Assembly: GCF_000383615.1 (NCBI RefSeq)
Contig: NZ_KB911586.1
Location: 191,276-255,275 of the forward strand
DNA length: 64,000 bases
Source of the DNA: Streptomyces canus 299MFChir4.1
Lineage (GTDB): Bacteria > Actinomycetota > Actinomycetes > Streptomycetales > Streptomycetaceae
Direction: 5' to 3'
Program-made: the position numbers and the translations under genes
Notes under the pieces: model-generated
What the model saw: the letters and a program-made list of their open reading frames with translations, nothing else
What the model was told of the DNA's origin: nothing
The model's database searches: none
Shown here: piece after piece, positions 33,805 to 42,447 of the stretch
How positions within the stretch are numbered: the stretch's first letter is position 1
Layout of the letters: each line of letters starts with the position of its first letter

Positions 33805-33827
33805 TTGTCAGTGGCGTGGTGCACGGT
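33805..33827 (+). promoter_or_regulatory. RecA-NDp/PafBC-type promoter (weaker -10) for the MoxR operon
   Basis: TTGTCAGTG (33805-33813), N8, CACGGT (33822-33827). The upstream half is perfect and the -10 fits TANNNT at its second and last positions only. Together with the opposite copy it forms the 11-bp inverted repeat CCACTGACAAT (33735-33745) / ATTGTCAGTGG (33804-33814). Confidence 0.55.
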
Positions 33828-33870
33828 TGGTGACAGATCCGAACCGGCCGAGCTGGAGGGGGCCTCAGCC

Positions 33871-35001
33871 ATGTCTGTGTCCGTTGAACCGACGACCGTG
33901 GAACCGAAGCGGGGAGAACCGGCCGAGGCGTTGCGGCCGCATGCCGAGGAAGCCTTCGCCGGTGAGCTCGCCGCGCTGGCCGCGCGGGACGACCGCCCGC
34001 GCCCGGCCCGCTGGAAGCTGTCGCCGTGGGCGGTGGCGACGTACCTCCTCGGCGGCACCCTGCCGGACGGCACGGTGATCAGCCCGAAGTACGTGGGCCC
34101 GCGGCGCCTCGTCGAGGTCGCCGTCACCACCCTCGCCACCGACCGCGCCCTGCTTCTCCTTGGTGTGCCCGGCACCGCGAAGACCTGGGTCTCCGAGCAC
34201 CTGGCCGCGGCGGTCAGCGGAGACTCGACGCTGCTCGTGCAGGGCACGGCGGGCACACCGGAGGAGGCGATCCGGTACGGCTGGAACTACGCGCAACTGC
34301 TCGCCAACGGCCCGAGCCGGGACGCGCTCGTGCCCAGCCCGGTGATGCGGGCCATGGCGGAGGGGATGACGGCGCGAGTGGAGGAGCTGACCCGTATCCC
34401 GGCCGACGTGCAGGACACGCTGATCACGATCCTGTCCGAGAAGACGCTGCCGATACCGGAGCTGGGCTCGGAGGTGCAGGCGGTCCGCGGCTTCAACCTC
34501 ATCGCCACGGCCAACGACCGCGACCGCGGGGTCAACGACCTCTCCAGCGCCCTGCGACGCCGTTTCAACACGGTCGTGCTGCCGCTGCCGGAGAGTGTCG
34601 AGGCCGAGGTCGGCATCGTCTCGCGCCGCGTCGACCAGATCGGCCGCTCCCTCGACCTGCCGGCCGCGCCCGACGGCATCGCCGAGATCCGCCGTGTCGT
34701 GACGGTCTTCCGGGAGCTGCGCGACGGGGTGACGTCCGACGGCCGTACCAAGCTCAAGTCACCCAGCGGCACGCTGTCGACGGCCGAGGCCATCTCCGTC
34801 GTCACCGGCGGCCTCGCCCTCGCCGCCCATTTCGGCGACGGCGTCCTGCGGGCGGGCGACGTCGCCGCGGGCATCCTCGGCGCCGTCGTCCGCGATCCGG
34901 CGGCCGACCGGGTCGTCTGGCAGGAGTACCTGGAGGCGGTCGTCCGCGAGCGGGACGGCTGGAAGGACTTCTACCGGGCCTGCCGGGAGGTGAGTGCGTG
35001 A
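33871..35001 (+). CDS. MoxR-type AAA+ ATPase
   Basis: 376 residues. Walker A LLLLGVPGTAKTWVSEHLAA (~110), a Walker-B/sensor region around GFNLIATANDRDRGVNDLSS (~210-230), and arginine fingers in SALRRRFNTVVLPLP. MoxR ATPases work with VWA proteins to insert cofactors or remodel target complexes. The nucleotide-binding core is intact. ATG 33871 follows GGAGGGGG. It heads the rightward operon, opposite the SWIM gene, in the same cluster as a DUF5682-like protein and a VWA protein. Confidence 0.93.
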   Translation: MSVSVEPTTVEPKRGEPAEALRPHAEEAFAGELAALAARDDRPRPARWKLSPWAVATYLLGGTLPDGTVISPKYVGPRRLVEVAVTTLATDRALLLLGVPGTAKTWVSEHLAAAVSGDSTLLVQGTAGTPEEAIRYGWNYAQLLANGPSRDALVPSPVMRAMAEGMTARVEELTRIPADVQDTLITILSEKTLPIPELGSEVQAVRGFNLIATANDRDRGVNDLSSALRRRFNTVVLPLPESVEAEVGIVSRRVDQIGRSLDLPAAPDGIAEIRRVVTVFRELRDGVTSDGRTKLKSPSGTLSTAEAISVVTGGLALAAHFGDGVLRAGDVAAGILGAVVRDPAADRVVWQEYLEAVVRERDGWKDFYRACREVSA

Positions 35002-35169
35002 ACGACGGCCCAGGGCGCTCGCGGGTGGTTTCGGGGAGGGCCGTTCAAGGGTGCGGAGACGGCGGAGACAAGGGGACGGTCGTGACTGGTGTGGAGCGGG
35101 GCGGCGGCAACGGGACCGGGTGGGGCGACCGGGACGACTCCAAGTGGCCACGGAGGGGAGGGGGTCGGC

Positions 35170-37866
35170 GTGACGGGCGTGGGTGAGGTCGAGAGCGGAG
35201 CGGCGAGCGGTTCCACAGGGGCCGGGGGCGAGGGGTCGACCGGTGGGACGGGGCCGGGGGACGGGGGAGCGGTTCGGGGCGGTGCGTCCGGGGACGGGGG
35301 AGTGGTCGTCGCGAGCGTTCACGACGGTGAGGGTGTGGTCGGCGTCGGCGTTCAGGGGAGCCGGAAGTCCCGGTCCGGGCCGTTGCTGCTCGGCGTGCGC
35401 CATCACGGGCCCGGGTCGGCGCGGGCCGTGCGGGCGGCGCTGGACGCGGCCCGGCCCCGGGTCGTGCTGATCGAGGGACCGCCGGAGGCCGACGTGCTGA
35501 TCCCGCTGGCCGCCGAGGAGGACATGCGACCGCCGGTGGCGCTCCTCGCCCATGCCGTGGACGAGCCCGGCCGCTCGGCGTTCTGGCCGCTGGCCGAGTT
35601 CTCCCCGGAGTGGGTGGCGATCCGCTGGGCGCTGGAACACGAGGTTCCGGCCCGTTTCATCGACCTGCCGGCCACCCACACCTTGGCGTGGGGCAGAGAC
35701 GAGGCGGGCGAGGGGCCGGCGGACCGACCGGACGAGCCCGCCGCCGAACCCGCCGCCGAGATGCCGGAGCCGACCGGGTCCGAGGCACCGGACGGTGGGG
35801 GCACGGACGGGACGGAGGAGTCCGCCGGCGGGGACACCGCTCCGGGCGACGGGGCCGCCGTTCACGACACCGTCCGTGTCGATCCCCTCGGGGTGCTTGC
35901 CGAGGCCGCCGGATACGACGATCCCGAGCGGTGGTGGGAGGACGTCGTCGAGCACCGCGGCGCGGGGCAGGGGGAGGTGTTCGAGCCGTTCACGGTGCTG
36001 GAAGAGGCGATGGAGGTGCTGCGGGAGACGTACGGAACCGGCGGCCACGACCGGGACCTCGTGCGGGAGGCGTACATGCGGCTCCAGCTGCGGGCGGCGC
36101 AGCGGGAGTTCGGGGACGACGTGGCCGTGGTGTGCGGAGCTTGGCACGTGCCCGCGCTGCGGCGGAGGAGCACGATCGCCGCCGACAAGGCGCTGCTGAA
36201 GGGGCTTCCCAAGGTCAAGGCGGACATGACCTGGGTGCCGTGGACGTACCGCAGGCTCTCCCGGCGCAGCGGCTACGGCGCCGGGATCGACTCGCCCGGC
36301 TGGTACGGGCACCTGTTCGGCGCGCCGGACCGGCCCGTCGAGCGGTGGCTGACCAAGGTGGCGGGGCTGCTGCGGGACGAGGACCGGATCGTGTCCTCGG
36401 CGCACGTCATCGAGGCCGTACGGCTGGCCGAGACGCTCGCGGCGATGCGCGGCCGCCCCCTGCCCGGCCTGAGCGAGACGACCGACGCGGTGCGGGCGGT
36501 GATGTGCGAGGGCTCGGACGTGCCGTTGGCGCTGGTGCACGACCGGCTGGTGGTCGGGGACGTCCTGGGGGAGGTGCCGCAGACGGCGCCGGCGGTGCCG
36601 TTGCAGCGGGACCTCGACCGCAGCCAGCGGCGGTTGCGGCTCAAACCGGAGGCCCTGGAGCGGGAGTTGGAGCTGGACCTGCGCAAGGAGAACGACGCGG
36701 AGCGCAGCAGGCTGCTGCACCGGCTGCGGCTCCTGGGCGTCGCGTGGGGTGAGCCGGCGGCCTCGCGGGGGAGCACGGGCACATTCCGGGAGACGTGGCG
36801 ACTGCGGTGGGAGCCGGAGCTGTCGGTGCGGGTCGCCGAGGCGGGGGTGTGGGGCACGACCGTGCTCGCCGCCGCCACGGCCAAGGCGGAGTCGGACGCC
36901 GTCTCCGCGTCCGGGCTCGCCGACGTCACCGCCCTCGCGGAGCACTGTCTGCTGGCCGAACTCCCGGACGCCCTGCCCACGGTGATGCAGATCCTCGCCG
37001 ACCGCGCCGCGCTGGACGCGGACGTCGGCCATCTCGCCCAGGCCCTGCCGGCCCTCGTCCGGTCCCTGCGCTACGGCGATGTGCGCGGTACCGACACCGG
37101 CGCCCTGACGGAGGTCGCGGCGGGCCTCGCCGAGCGGGTCTTCGTCGGTCTGCCGCCGGCCTGTGCCGCGCTCGACGCGGAGGCGGCGGCGGAGATGCGG
37201 AGTCATGTGGACGCGGTGCACGGGGCGGTGGGGCTGCTGGTCGAGGTGGCCGCCCCGGGCCGGGGTGGCGGGGATGACGCGCCCGCTCAGGCTCACCGTG
37301 GCCTTCGCGGCCGTTGGCAGGCCGTGCTCAAGGTGTTGTCCCTGCGGGACAGCGTGCCCGGTGTCATTCGGGGACGGGCTGTGCGACTGCTGCTGGACGA
37401 CGGGGAGTTGGCGCAGGACGAGGCGGCGCGGCTCATGGGACTCGTCCTGTCGCCGGGGACGGAGCCGGCGGACGCGGCCGCGTGGATCGAGGGCTTCGTC
37501 GGGGGCGGGTCCGGCGGCGGGATGCTCCTCGTGCACGACGAGCGGCTGCTCGGGCTGGTCGACGCATGGCTGACCGGGGTGTCGGCGGCGGCGTTCACCG
37601 ATGTGCTGCCGCTGCTGCGGCGCACGTTCTCGGCGTACGAGCCGGGAGTGCGCCGGACCCTGGGCGAACTGGTCCGGCGGGGCCCGGGACCGCGGGGGAG
37701 CGCGGCGGGAGCCGCTTCCGGGATACCGGGCTTCGGGGCCGGCCTCGACAGCGACCGGGCCGACGCGGTGCTGCCGGTGGTGCGGCTGCTGCTCGGCCTG
37801 GACGACGACCACGACGACGACTTGGCGCACGCCGACGACAACGACCTTGCGGGGGTGGCGGGATGA
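35170..37866 (+). CDS. DUF5682-like large protein
   Basis: 898 residues from GTG 35170, which follows GGAGGGGG. After a ~65-residue Gly-rich segment comes LLLGVRHHGPGSARAVRAAL, then VVLIEGPPEADVLIPLA, EWVAIRWALEHEVPARFIDLP and VVCGAWHVPAL. This pattern of conserved histidines and acidic residues recalls the TraB/ChaN/EreA-like hydrolase fold (comparison from memory). The second half is long and helical. An acidic, Gly/Asp-rich insertion lies at ~185-235. It is the central protein of the MoxR-VWA cluster; a hydrolase or effector role is speculation. ATGA links it to the next small ORF. Confidence 0.75.
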   Translation: MTGVGEVESGAASGSTGAGGEGSTGGTGPGDGGAVRGGASGDGGVVVASVHDGEGVVGVGVQGSRKSRSGPLLLGVRHHGPGSARAVRAALDAARPRVVLIEGPPEADVLIPLAAEEDMRPPVALLAHAVDEPGRSAFWPLAEFSPEWVAIRWALEHEVPARFIDLPATHTLAWGRDEAGEGPADRPDEPAAEPAAEMPEPTGSEAPDGGGTDGTEESAGGDTAPGDGAAVHDTVRVDPLGVLAEAAGYDDPERWWEDVVEHRGAGQGEVFEPFTVLEEAMEVLRETYGTGGHDRDLVREAYMRLQLRAAQREFGDDVAVVCGAWHVPALRRRSTIAADKALLKGLPKVKADMTWVPWTYRRLSRRSGYGAGIDSPGWYGHLFGAPDRPVERWLTKVAGLLRDEDRIVSSAHVIEAVRLAETLAAMRGRPLPGLSETTDAVRAVMCEGSDVPLALVHDRLVVGDVLGEVPQTAPAVPLQRDLDRSQRRLRLKPEALERELELDLRKENDAERSRLLHRLRLLGVAWGEPAASRGSTGTFRETWRLRWEPELSVRVAEAGVWGTTVLAAATAKAESDAVSASGLADVTALAEHCLLAELPDALPTVMQILADRAALDADVGHLAQALPALVRSLRYGDVRGTDTGALTEVAAGLAERVFVGLPPACAALDAEAAAEMRSHVDAVHGAVGLLVEVAAPGRGGGDDAPAQAHRGLRGRWQAVLKVLSLRDSVPGVIRGRAVRLLLDDGELAQDEAARLMGLVLSPGTEPADAAAWIEGFVGGGSGGGMLLVHDERLLGLVDAWLTGVSAAAFTDVLPLLRRTFSAYEPGVRRTLGELVRRGPGPRGSAAGAASGIPGFGAGLDSDRADAVLPVVRLLLGLDDDHDDDLAHADDNDLAGVAG

Positions 37867-38042
37867 CGACCGAGGTATCGCGGACACCGAGGGGCGGGGC
37901 CGACGGGACTGCCGCCGCTGCCGGGGGCGGGCGCTGGGGCGCACCCGGGAACAGGGCGGGGTCCCGGACGAAGCACGGCTCGGTGACGAGCGTGGCCGTG
38001 GTCCCGCTCTGGGACCGGTTCCGGACGGGGGTACGGGCATGA
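37863..38042 (+). CDS. Small ORF (59 aa) nested between DUF5682 and VWA genes
   Basis: It begins with ATG 37863, overlapping the DUF5682 stop (ATGA), and ends at TGA 38042, overlapping the VWA start (ATGA). Its product begins MTTEVSRTP and is Gly/Ala/Arg-rich; the VWA product also begins MTTE, and the DNA ATGACGACCGAG is shared. The ORF could be a real coupled small protein, or a spacer created by duplication of the VWA start. No homology can be claimed. Confidence 0.4.
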   Translation: MTTEVSRTPRGGADGTAAAAGGGRWGAPGNRAGSRTKHGSVTSVAVVPLWDRFRTGVRA

Positions 38043-39328
38043 CGACCGAGCCGAACAACCAGGCGACACCAGCGGCACCGGCGACGCCGAGGACGGCAGA
38101 ACCGGCCGCGAGTCCGCAGGTGCCGATGAAGGTCCCGGTGCGGCTCCCAGCGGAGGTCCAGGCGATCGCTTCCGGTGCTGCCCCGGCCGACGAGCGGCTG
38201 CGGCGGTGGCGGCTTGTGCTGGGCGGGGAGGCGGCCGATGGCACCGGGTGCGCGCTCACTGGGCGGGACGCCGCGATGGACGGGGCGTTGACCGCGCTCT
38301 ACGGCAGGGGAGACGGGAAGGGGCAGGCGGGGAAGGAGCGTTCGGCGGGGCTCGGGGCCTCGGCTCCGTCCGTGGCGCGGTGGCTGGGGGACATCCGGAC
38401 GTACTTCCCCTCCTCCGTCGTCCAGGTCATGCAGCGGGACGCCATCGACCGGCTCGGGCTGTCCGCCCTGCTGCTCGAACCGGAGATGCTGGAGGCGGTC
38501 GAGGCCGACGTACACCTGGTCGGCACGCTGCTCTCCCTCAACAAGGCGATGCCGGAGACGACGAAGGAGACGGCACGTGCCGTCGTGCGCAAGGTCGTCG
38601 AGGACCTGGAGAAGCGGCTCGCCACCCGCACGCGTGCCACGCTCACCGGTGCCCTCGACCGCAGTGCCCGGATCAACAGGCCGCGCCACCACGACATCGA
38701 CTGGAACCGTACGATCTCGGCCAACCTCAAGCACTACCTGCCGGAGTACCGGACGATCGTGCCGGAGCGGCTCGTCGGCTACGGCCGGGCCTCCCGGTCG
38801 GTGAAGAAGGAGGTCGTCCTCTGCATCGACCAGTCGGGGTCGATGGCGGCATCCGTCGTCTACGCGTCCGTGTTCGGGGCGGTGCTGGCGTCCATGCGAT
38901 CGATCGACACACGGCTCGTCGTCTTCGACACGGCGGTCGTCGACCTCACCGACCAGCTCGACGACCCGGTGGACGTGCTCTTCGGCACGCAGCTCGGCGG
39001 TGGCACGGACATCAACCGGGCGCTGGCGTACTGCCAGTCGCAGATCACCCGGCCCGCGGAGACGGTGATGGTGCTGATCAGCGACCTCTACGAGGGCGGT
39101 ATACGCCACGAGATGCTCAAGCGGGTCGCGGCGATGAAAGCGTCCGGGGTGCAGTTCGTGACGCTGCTCGCGCTGTCGGACGAGGGTGCGCCCGCCTACG
39201 ACCGGGAACACGCGTCCGCGCTCGCCGCGCTGGGCGCACCGGCCTTCGCCTGCACTCCCGACCTGTTCCCCGAGGTGATGGCGGCGGCCATCGAGAAGCG
39301 TCCGCTTCCGATACCTGACCCGGTATGA
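38039..39328 (+). CDS. VWA (von Willebrand factor A) domain protein, MoxR partner
   Basis: 429 residues. An N-terminal helical region (~45-225) leads to a VWA domain with a complete metal-ion site: DQSGSMAAS (~263-271), the threonine in GGGTDINRAL (~320) and the aspartate in VLISDLYEGG (~345). VWA proteins pair with MoxR ATPases as substrate adaptors or chaperone-like inserters. It is the last gene of the rightward operon and is translationally coupled to the small ORF by ATGA. Confidence 0.92.
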   Translation: MTTEPNNQATPAAPATPRTAEPAASPQVPMKVPVRLPAEVQAIASGAAPADERLRRWRLVLGGEAADGTGCALTGRDAAMDGALTALYGRGDGKGQAGKERSAGLGASAPSVARWLGDIRTYFPSSVVQVMQRDAIDRLGLSALLLEPEMLEAVEADVHLVGTLLSLNKAMPETTKETARAVVRKVVEDLEKRLATRTRATLTGALDRSARINRPRHHDIDWNRTISANLKHYLPEYRTIVPERLVGYGRASRSVKKEVVLCIDQSGSMAASVVYASVFGAVLASMRSIDTRLVVFDTAVVDLTDQLDDPVDVLFGTQLGGGTDINRALAYCQSQITRPAETVMVLISDLYEGGIRHEMLKRVAAMKASGVQFVTLLALSDEGAPAYDREHASALAALGAPAFACTPDLFPEVMAAAIEKRPLPIPDPV

Positions 39329-39559
39329 ACCAGGGCCACCCCTTGGTGATTTGTCGACCCGGTGACCTGCGGGTCCGCCCAGCAAAACGGACATGACTAC
39401 GCATCGGTAACAGGGGACTTGCGCGACCTCGGGCACCCCGTGCAAGGATCGGTTTCTCCAGAGTCTTCACTCTTCCCCTCCCTTTCCCCTTCGCATCGGT
39501 TCCGTTTCACTCCGGTTTCGTTTCGCTTCGTTCCGTCGCACGGAAGGACCCGCCCCGTC

Positions 39560-40522
39560 TTGACCTGGTCAGCAGCCTTTCCCGGTGCCACGGTGCGCAT
39601 GCTGCGCGCCGTGGTCGGGCGGCGAGCGCTGCACGTGGGTCTGCTGGTGGGCGGGTTGTTCGTGCTCGGGTTCCTCTGCGGGGAGCAGGCGCACGCGGCG
39701 GACGGCACCGGGGCGTTGCCGGGGGCGACGGTCGGTCAGCTGGTGAACCAACCGACCGAGCCGACGGCCACCCCCACGGGCGCGGCAAAGGGCGGCGCTC
39801 CCCGGCCGGTTGTCGCCGGGCCGACTGCCTCCGAGCCCGACACCGAGCCCAGCACAGACGCTCTCACCCACCCGGACGGCGACAAGGTGCTCCTTCCGGT
39901 GACCGAGGGCGTCGTCGGGGCCGTGGTCACCGGTGTCGTGCAGCCGGTCGGAGATCTGGTCGAGACGGTGACCACCGGGTTGACCGAGACGGTCGGGATA
40001 CCGGCGCAGCCCACGCAACCGGGCTGGCCGACGGTGCCGACGCTCCCGGAGACCCCGTCGTGGCCGACCCTGCCGACAGTGCCGGGTGTGCCCACGGTGC
40101 CGGGCCTGCCCGGAACCCCGGGCCAGACCTTGCCCGCGCCCGCGCCGGTCACCTCGGCGCCGCAGCCCCAGCCGGTCGATCACGCGGCGCGGAAGCCGGC
40201 CGGTGACGAGGGCTCCGCGGACGGCGGTGCCGGGTTCGGGCCGCGGTTCGCCGGTCACGGCACCGTGACCGTCGCGCGTCACTCCGCCCACCGCGCCACC
40301 TCCACCGCCCACGTGCCCTCGCACCAGGCGCCCTCCGACAGCCCGGGCGGCGCCCTGGGCGGCAAGTCGGCACTGGACAACGGATCGTCGCGACACGGCG
40401 ACGCGCATGCCGTCACCCCCGACCACCGGGCGCCGCTGCGGCTCGTGCCCGGTGCCGCCGCGAGCGTCGACGCGGCCGGGACCCGGGACAGGCACCGGGA
40501 CATCCCCGTCTTCCCCGGCTAG
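39560..40522 (+). CDS. Secreted Pro/Thr-rich hypothetical protein
   Basis: A ~320-residue precursor: N-terminus with signal peptide (ALHVGLLVGGLFVLGFLCG, ending QAHAA), a short stretch of Val/Gly-rich sequence (TEGVVGAVVTGVVQPVGDLV), a WPTxPxxP-rich segment (~155-190) and a His/Ser/Gly-rich tail. TTG 39560 is chosen because GGAAGGA lies about 11 bp before it; ATG 39599 and GTG 39593 are alternatives. The upstream 39465-39540 is a pyrimidine tract with GTTTC repeats, probably 5' untranslated sequence. Function unknown; perhaps a surface or matrix protein together with the next gene. Confidence 0.65.
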   Translation: MTWSAAFPGATVRMLRAVVGRRALHVGLLVGGLFVLGFLCGEQAHAADGTGALPGATVGQLVNQPTEPTATPTGAAKGGAPRPVVAGPTASEPDTEPSTDALTHPDGDKVLLPVTEGVVGAVVTGVVQPVGDLVETVTTGLTETVGIPAQPTQPGWPTVPTLPETPSWPTLPTVPGVPTVPGLPGTPGQTLPAPAPVTSAPQPQPVDHAARKPAGDEGSADGGAGFGPRFAGHGTVTVARHSAHRATSTAHVPSHQAPSDSPGGALGGKSALDNGSSRHGDAHAVTPDHRAPLRLVPGAAASVDAAGTRDRHRDIPVFPG

Positions 40523-40573
40523 GGCAGACCTCCCCCCGCCGGCTTGCCGCGCGGGGGTGGAACAGGTCTGCCC
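40522..40573 (+). terminator. Hairpin terminator after secreted Pro-rich gene
   Basis: GGGCAGACCT (40522-40531) pairs with AGGTCTGCCC (40564-40573). An inner CCCCCGC / GCGGGGG stem extends it, with a mismatch. The outer arm starts at the stop codon. Confidence 0.7.
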
Positions 40574-40695
40574 CGGCCGTTCGGACACCCCCAGAACTTC
40601 TCTGATCTCCGGACGGATCCCCCCTGGAGCCCTGTGGCTCCGGATGTCCCCATGCCTTTCCAGGCTCCCCAAAGATCCAGGGATCTGACGCACTC

Positions 40696-42447
40696 ATGAA
40701 CAAGAACATCCGCCGTTCCCTCGTCATAGCCGCCGGTGTCACCGGCGCGTGGGCGCTCGGCTCCGCCGCCGCCAGCGCGGACGAGCTCCCGGCCACCTCC
40801 CTCGCCGCGACGGACACGGCGTCCGACGCCGCCTCCGACACGAGCACCACCGTCACCGAAACCCTCGGCACGGTCACTGACACCCTCGGCAGCACGGTCG
40901 ACGGCGTACTCTCCGGCGTCACCACCACCGCCTCCACCGCCACCACCGCCACCACCGCCACCACCGGCACCATCGATCCGACGACCCACCGTCACGCGGA
41001 CACCAGGACCACCGTCACCCCGCAGGTGTCCAAGGTGAAGGGCGCCGCGGCCATCCAGGGCGCGAAGGCGGCCCGTGCCGAGCGGGCCGAGGCGAAGGCC
41101 CACGCCGCCAAGGCATCCGAGGTCGCCGTACCCACCACGCCCGGCACACCCAGCACACCCACCGCCCCCACCCCCCAGCACGGCGTCGACTACCTCTTCG
41201 GCCCCCTCTCCGCCTTCGCCCCCGAGGTGGAGCGGGCCCTGGCGGGCGCGCAGACGAAGCTCCAGGGCGTCCAGACGGCGGCGCGTGCCCAGGCGCAGGG
41301 CGTCGACGGCGTCGTACGGACGAAGAAGCAGCACACCCTCGCGGGCGCGGGCCGCACCGCCACGGGCACGGCCGACGCGGCGCAGGCCACGTTCACCGCG
41401 GCGCGGGCCCGGATCGCCGATGTCCCCGGCGCCGTGACGCCCGCCGTGGACCAGACGGTCGCCGTCGTCGTGCCGCCCGTCGTGACGGCCACCGTGGATG
41501 GCGCGGTCCCCGTCGCCACGCATGCGGTGGACGGGGTTGTGCCGCTCGCAGAAGGGTTCGCCCCCGCCGTCGGGCGGACCGTGGGCGGAGTGCCCCCGGT
41601 CGCCACCGGCGCGGTGGCCGGCGTGACGCCGGTCGCCGGAGGAACCGTGAGTGCGGTCGCCCAGACCGCCGGGCACACCGTTGGCGCGGCGACCGCGCTG
41701 GCGTACGGCGTCGTCGGGGACGTGTCCCCGGTCGTGGGCGACGTCGCCGAGGGCGTGCGGCCCGTGGTCGGCGGAGCGGTCGCCGGGGTCGGCGGCATCC
41801 AGGACGGCGTGGCCGCGTACGCCACCGGCACGGTCGCCGGTGTGCTCCCGGTCGCCGACGGTGTCGTCACCGACGTGCCGCCCTACGCCACCGGCCTCGT
41901 CGGACAGGTCGCCCAGGACACCACCGGCGCCGTGCTGCCCCCAGTCGTGAACACCGCCGTGCACGGCGTGGTGCCGGTCGCCGGGCAGGCCGTCGCGGAC
42001 GCGAGCACCCTGGCGTACGGCGTCACGCAGGACGTCCGGCCCTTCGCGGCCGGAGCCGTCGGGGACGTCCCGCCGCTCGCGTACGGGGTGGCGGGCCACT
42101 CGACCCAGCTGGCGTACGGCGTCACGGGCGAGGTCCCGGCCTTCGCGCACGGTGTCACCGGGGCCGTCCGGCCCGTCGTGGACACCGTCAACCGGACGGT
42201 CGAGCCGGTCGTCGACAGCGCCACGGCGCTCGCGTACGGCGTGACGGGCGACGTCACGCCCTTCGCGCACGGCGTCGTCGGCGAGGCCGCCCCGGTCGTG
42301 GGCCAGGTCGGCCCCTTCGCCGGCGACCTGACCAGGACCGTCCAGGACACCGCGGGACCGCTCGCCGGGCACGCCGTCACCGGCGTCCAGAGCGTTGCGG
42401 AGTCCGTCACCCCGGGCTACGCGCAGGACCTCCCGTACCGCGCCTGA
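40696..42447 (+). CDS. Secreted protein with ~25 tandem 11-residue repeats
   Basis: A 583-residue precursor with a signal peptide (RRSLVIAAGVTGAWALGSAAASA) and a Thr/Ser/Ala-rich segment (~35-110, with a TATTATTATT run). A region around VDYLFGPLSAFAPEVERALAGAQTKLQGVQ is followed by repeats from ~255 to 575. Successive units read PVVGGAVAGVG, PVADGVVTDVP, PYATGLVGQVA, TLAYGVTQDVR, PFAAGAVGDVP, QLAYGVTGEVP, AFAHGVTGAVR, giving a loose consensus PxAxGVxGxVx. At DNA level the period is 33 bp. Eleven-residue periods occur in LEA-like and synuclein-like amphipathic helices, but a Pro in many units makes the fold uncertain. No family recognised. Start ATG 40696. Confidence 0.75.
   Translation: MNKNIRRSLVIAAGVTGAWALGSAAASADELPATSLAATDTASDAASDTSTTVTETLGTVTDTLGSTVDGVLSGVTTTASTATTATTATTGTIDPTTHRHADTRTTVTPQVSKVKGAAAIQGAKAARAERAEAKAHAAKASEVAVPTTPGTPSTPTAPTPQHGVDYLFGPLSAFAPEVERALAGAQTKLQGVQTAARAQAQGVDGVVRTKKQHTLAGAGRTATGTADAAQATFTAARARIADVPGAVTPAVDQTVAVVVPPVVTATVDGAVPVATHAVDGVVPLAEGFAPAVGRTVGGVPPVATGAVAGVTPVAGGTVSAVAQTAGHTVGAATALAYGVVGDVSPVVGDVAEGVRPVVGGAVAGVGGIQDGVAAYATGTVAGVLPVADGVVTDVPPYATGLVGQVAQDTTGAVLPPVVNTAVHGVVPVAGQAVADASTLAYGVTQDVRPFAAGAVGDVPPLAYGVAGHSTQLAYGVTGEVPAFAHGVTGAVRPVVDTVNRTVEPVVDSATALAYGVTGDVTPFAHGVVGEAAPVVGQVGPFAGDLTRTVQDTAGPLAGHAVTGVQSVAESVTPGYAQDLPYRA

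Noticed and set aside
34759..38259. 1166-codon open frame on the minus strand
   Set aside because: It is antisense to the MoxR, DUF5682-like and VWA genes, has no coherent motifs and is rich in His/Arg/Pro, as expected of a shadow frame in 70+% GC DNA.
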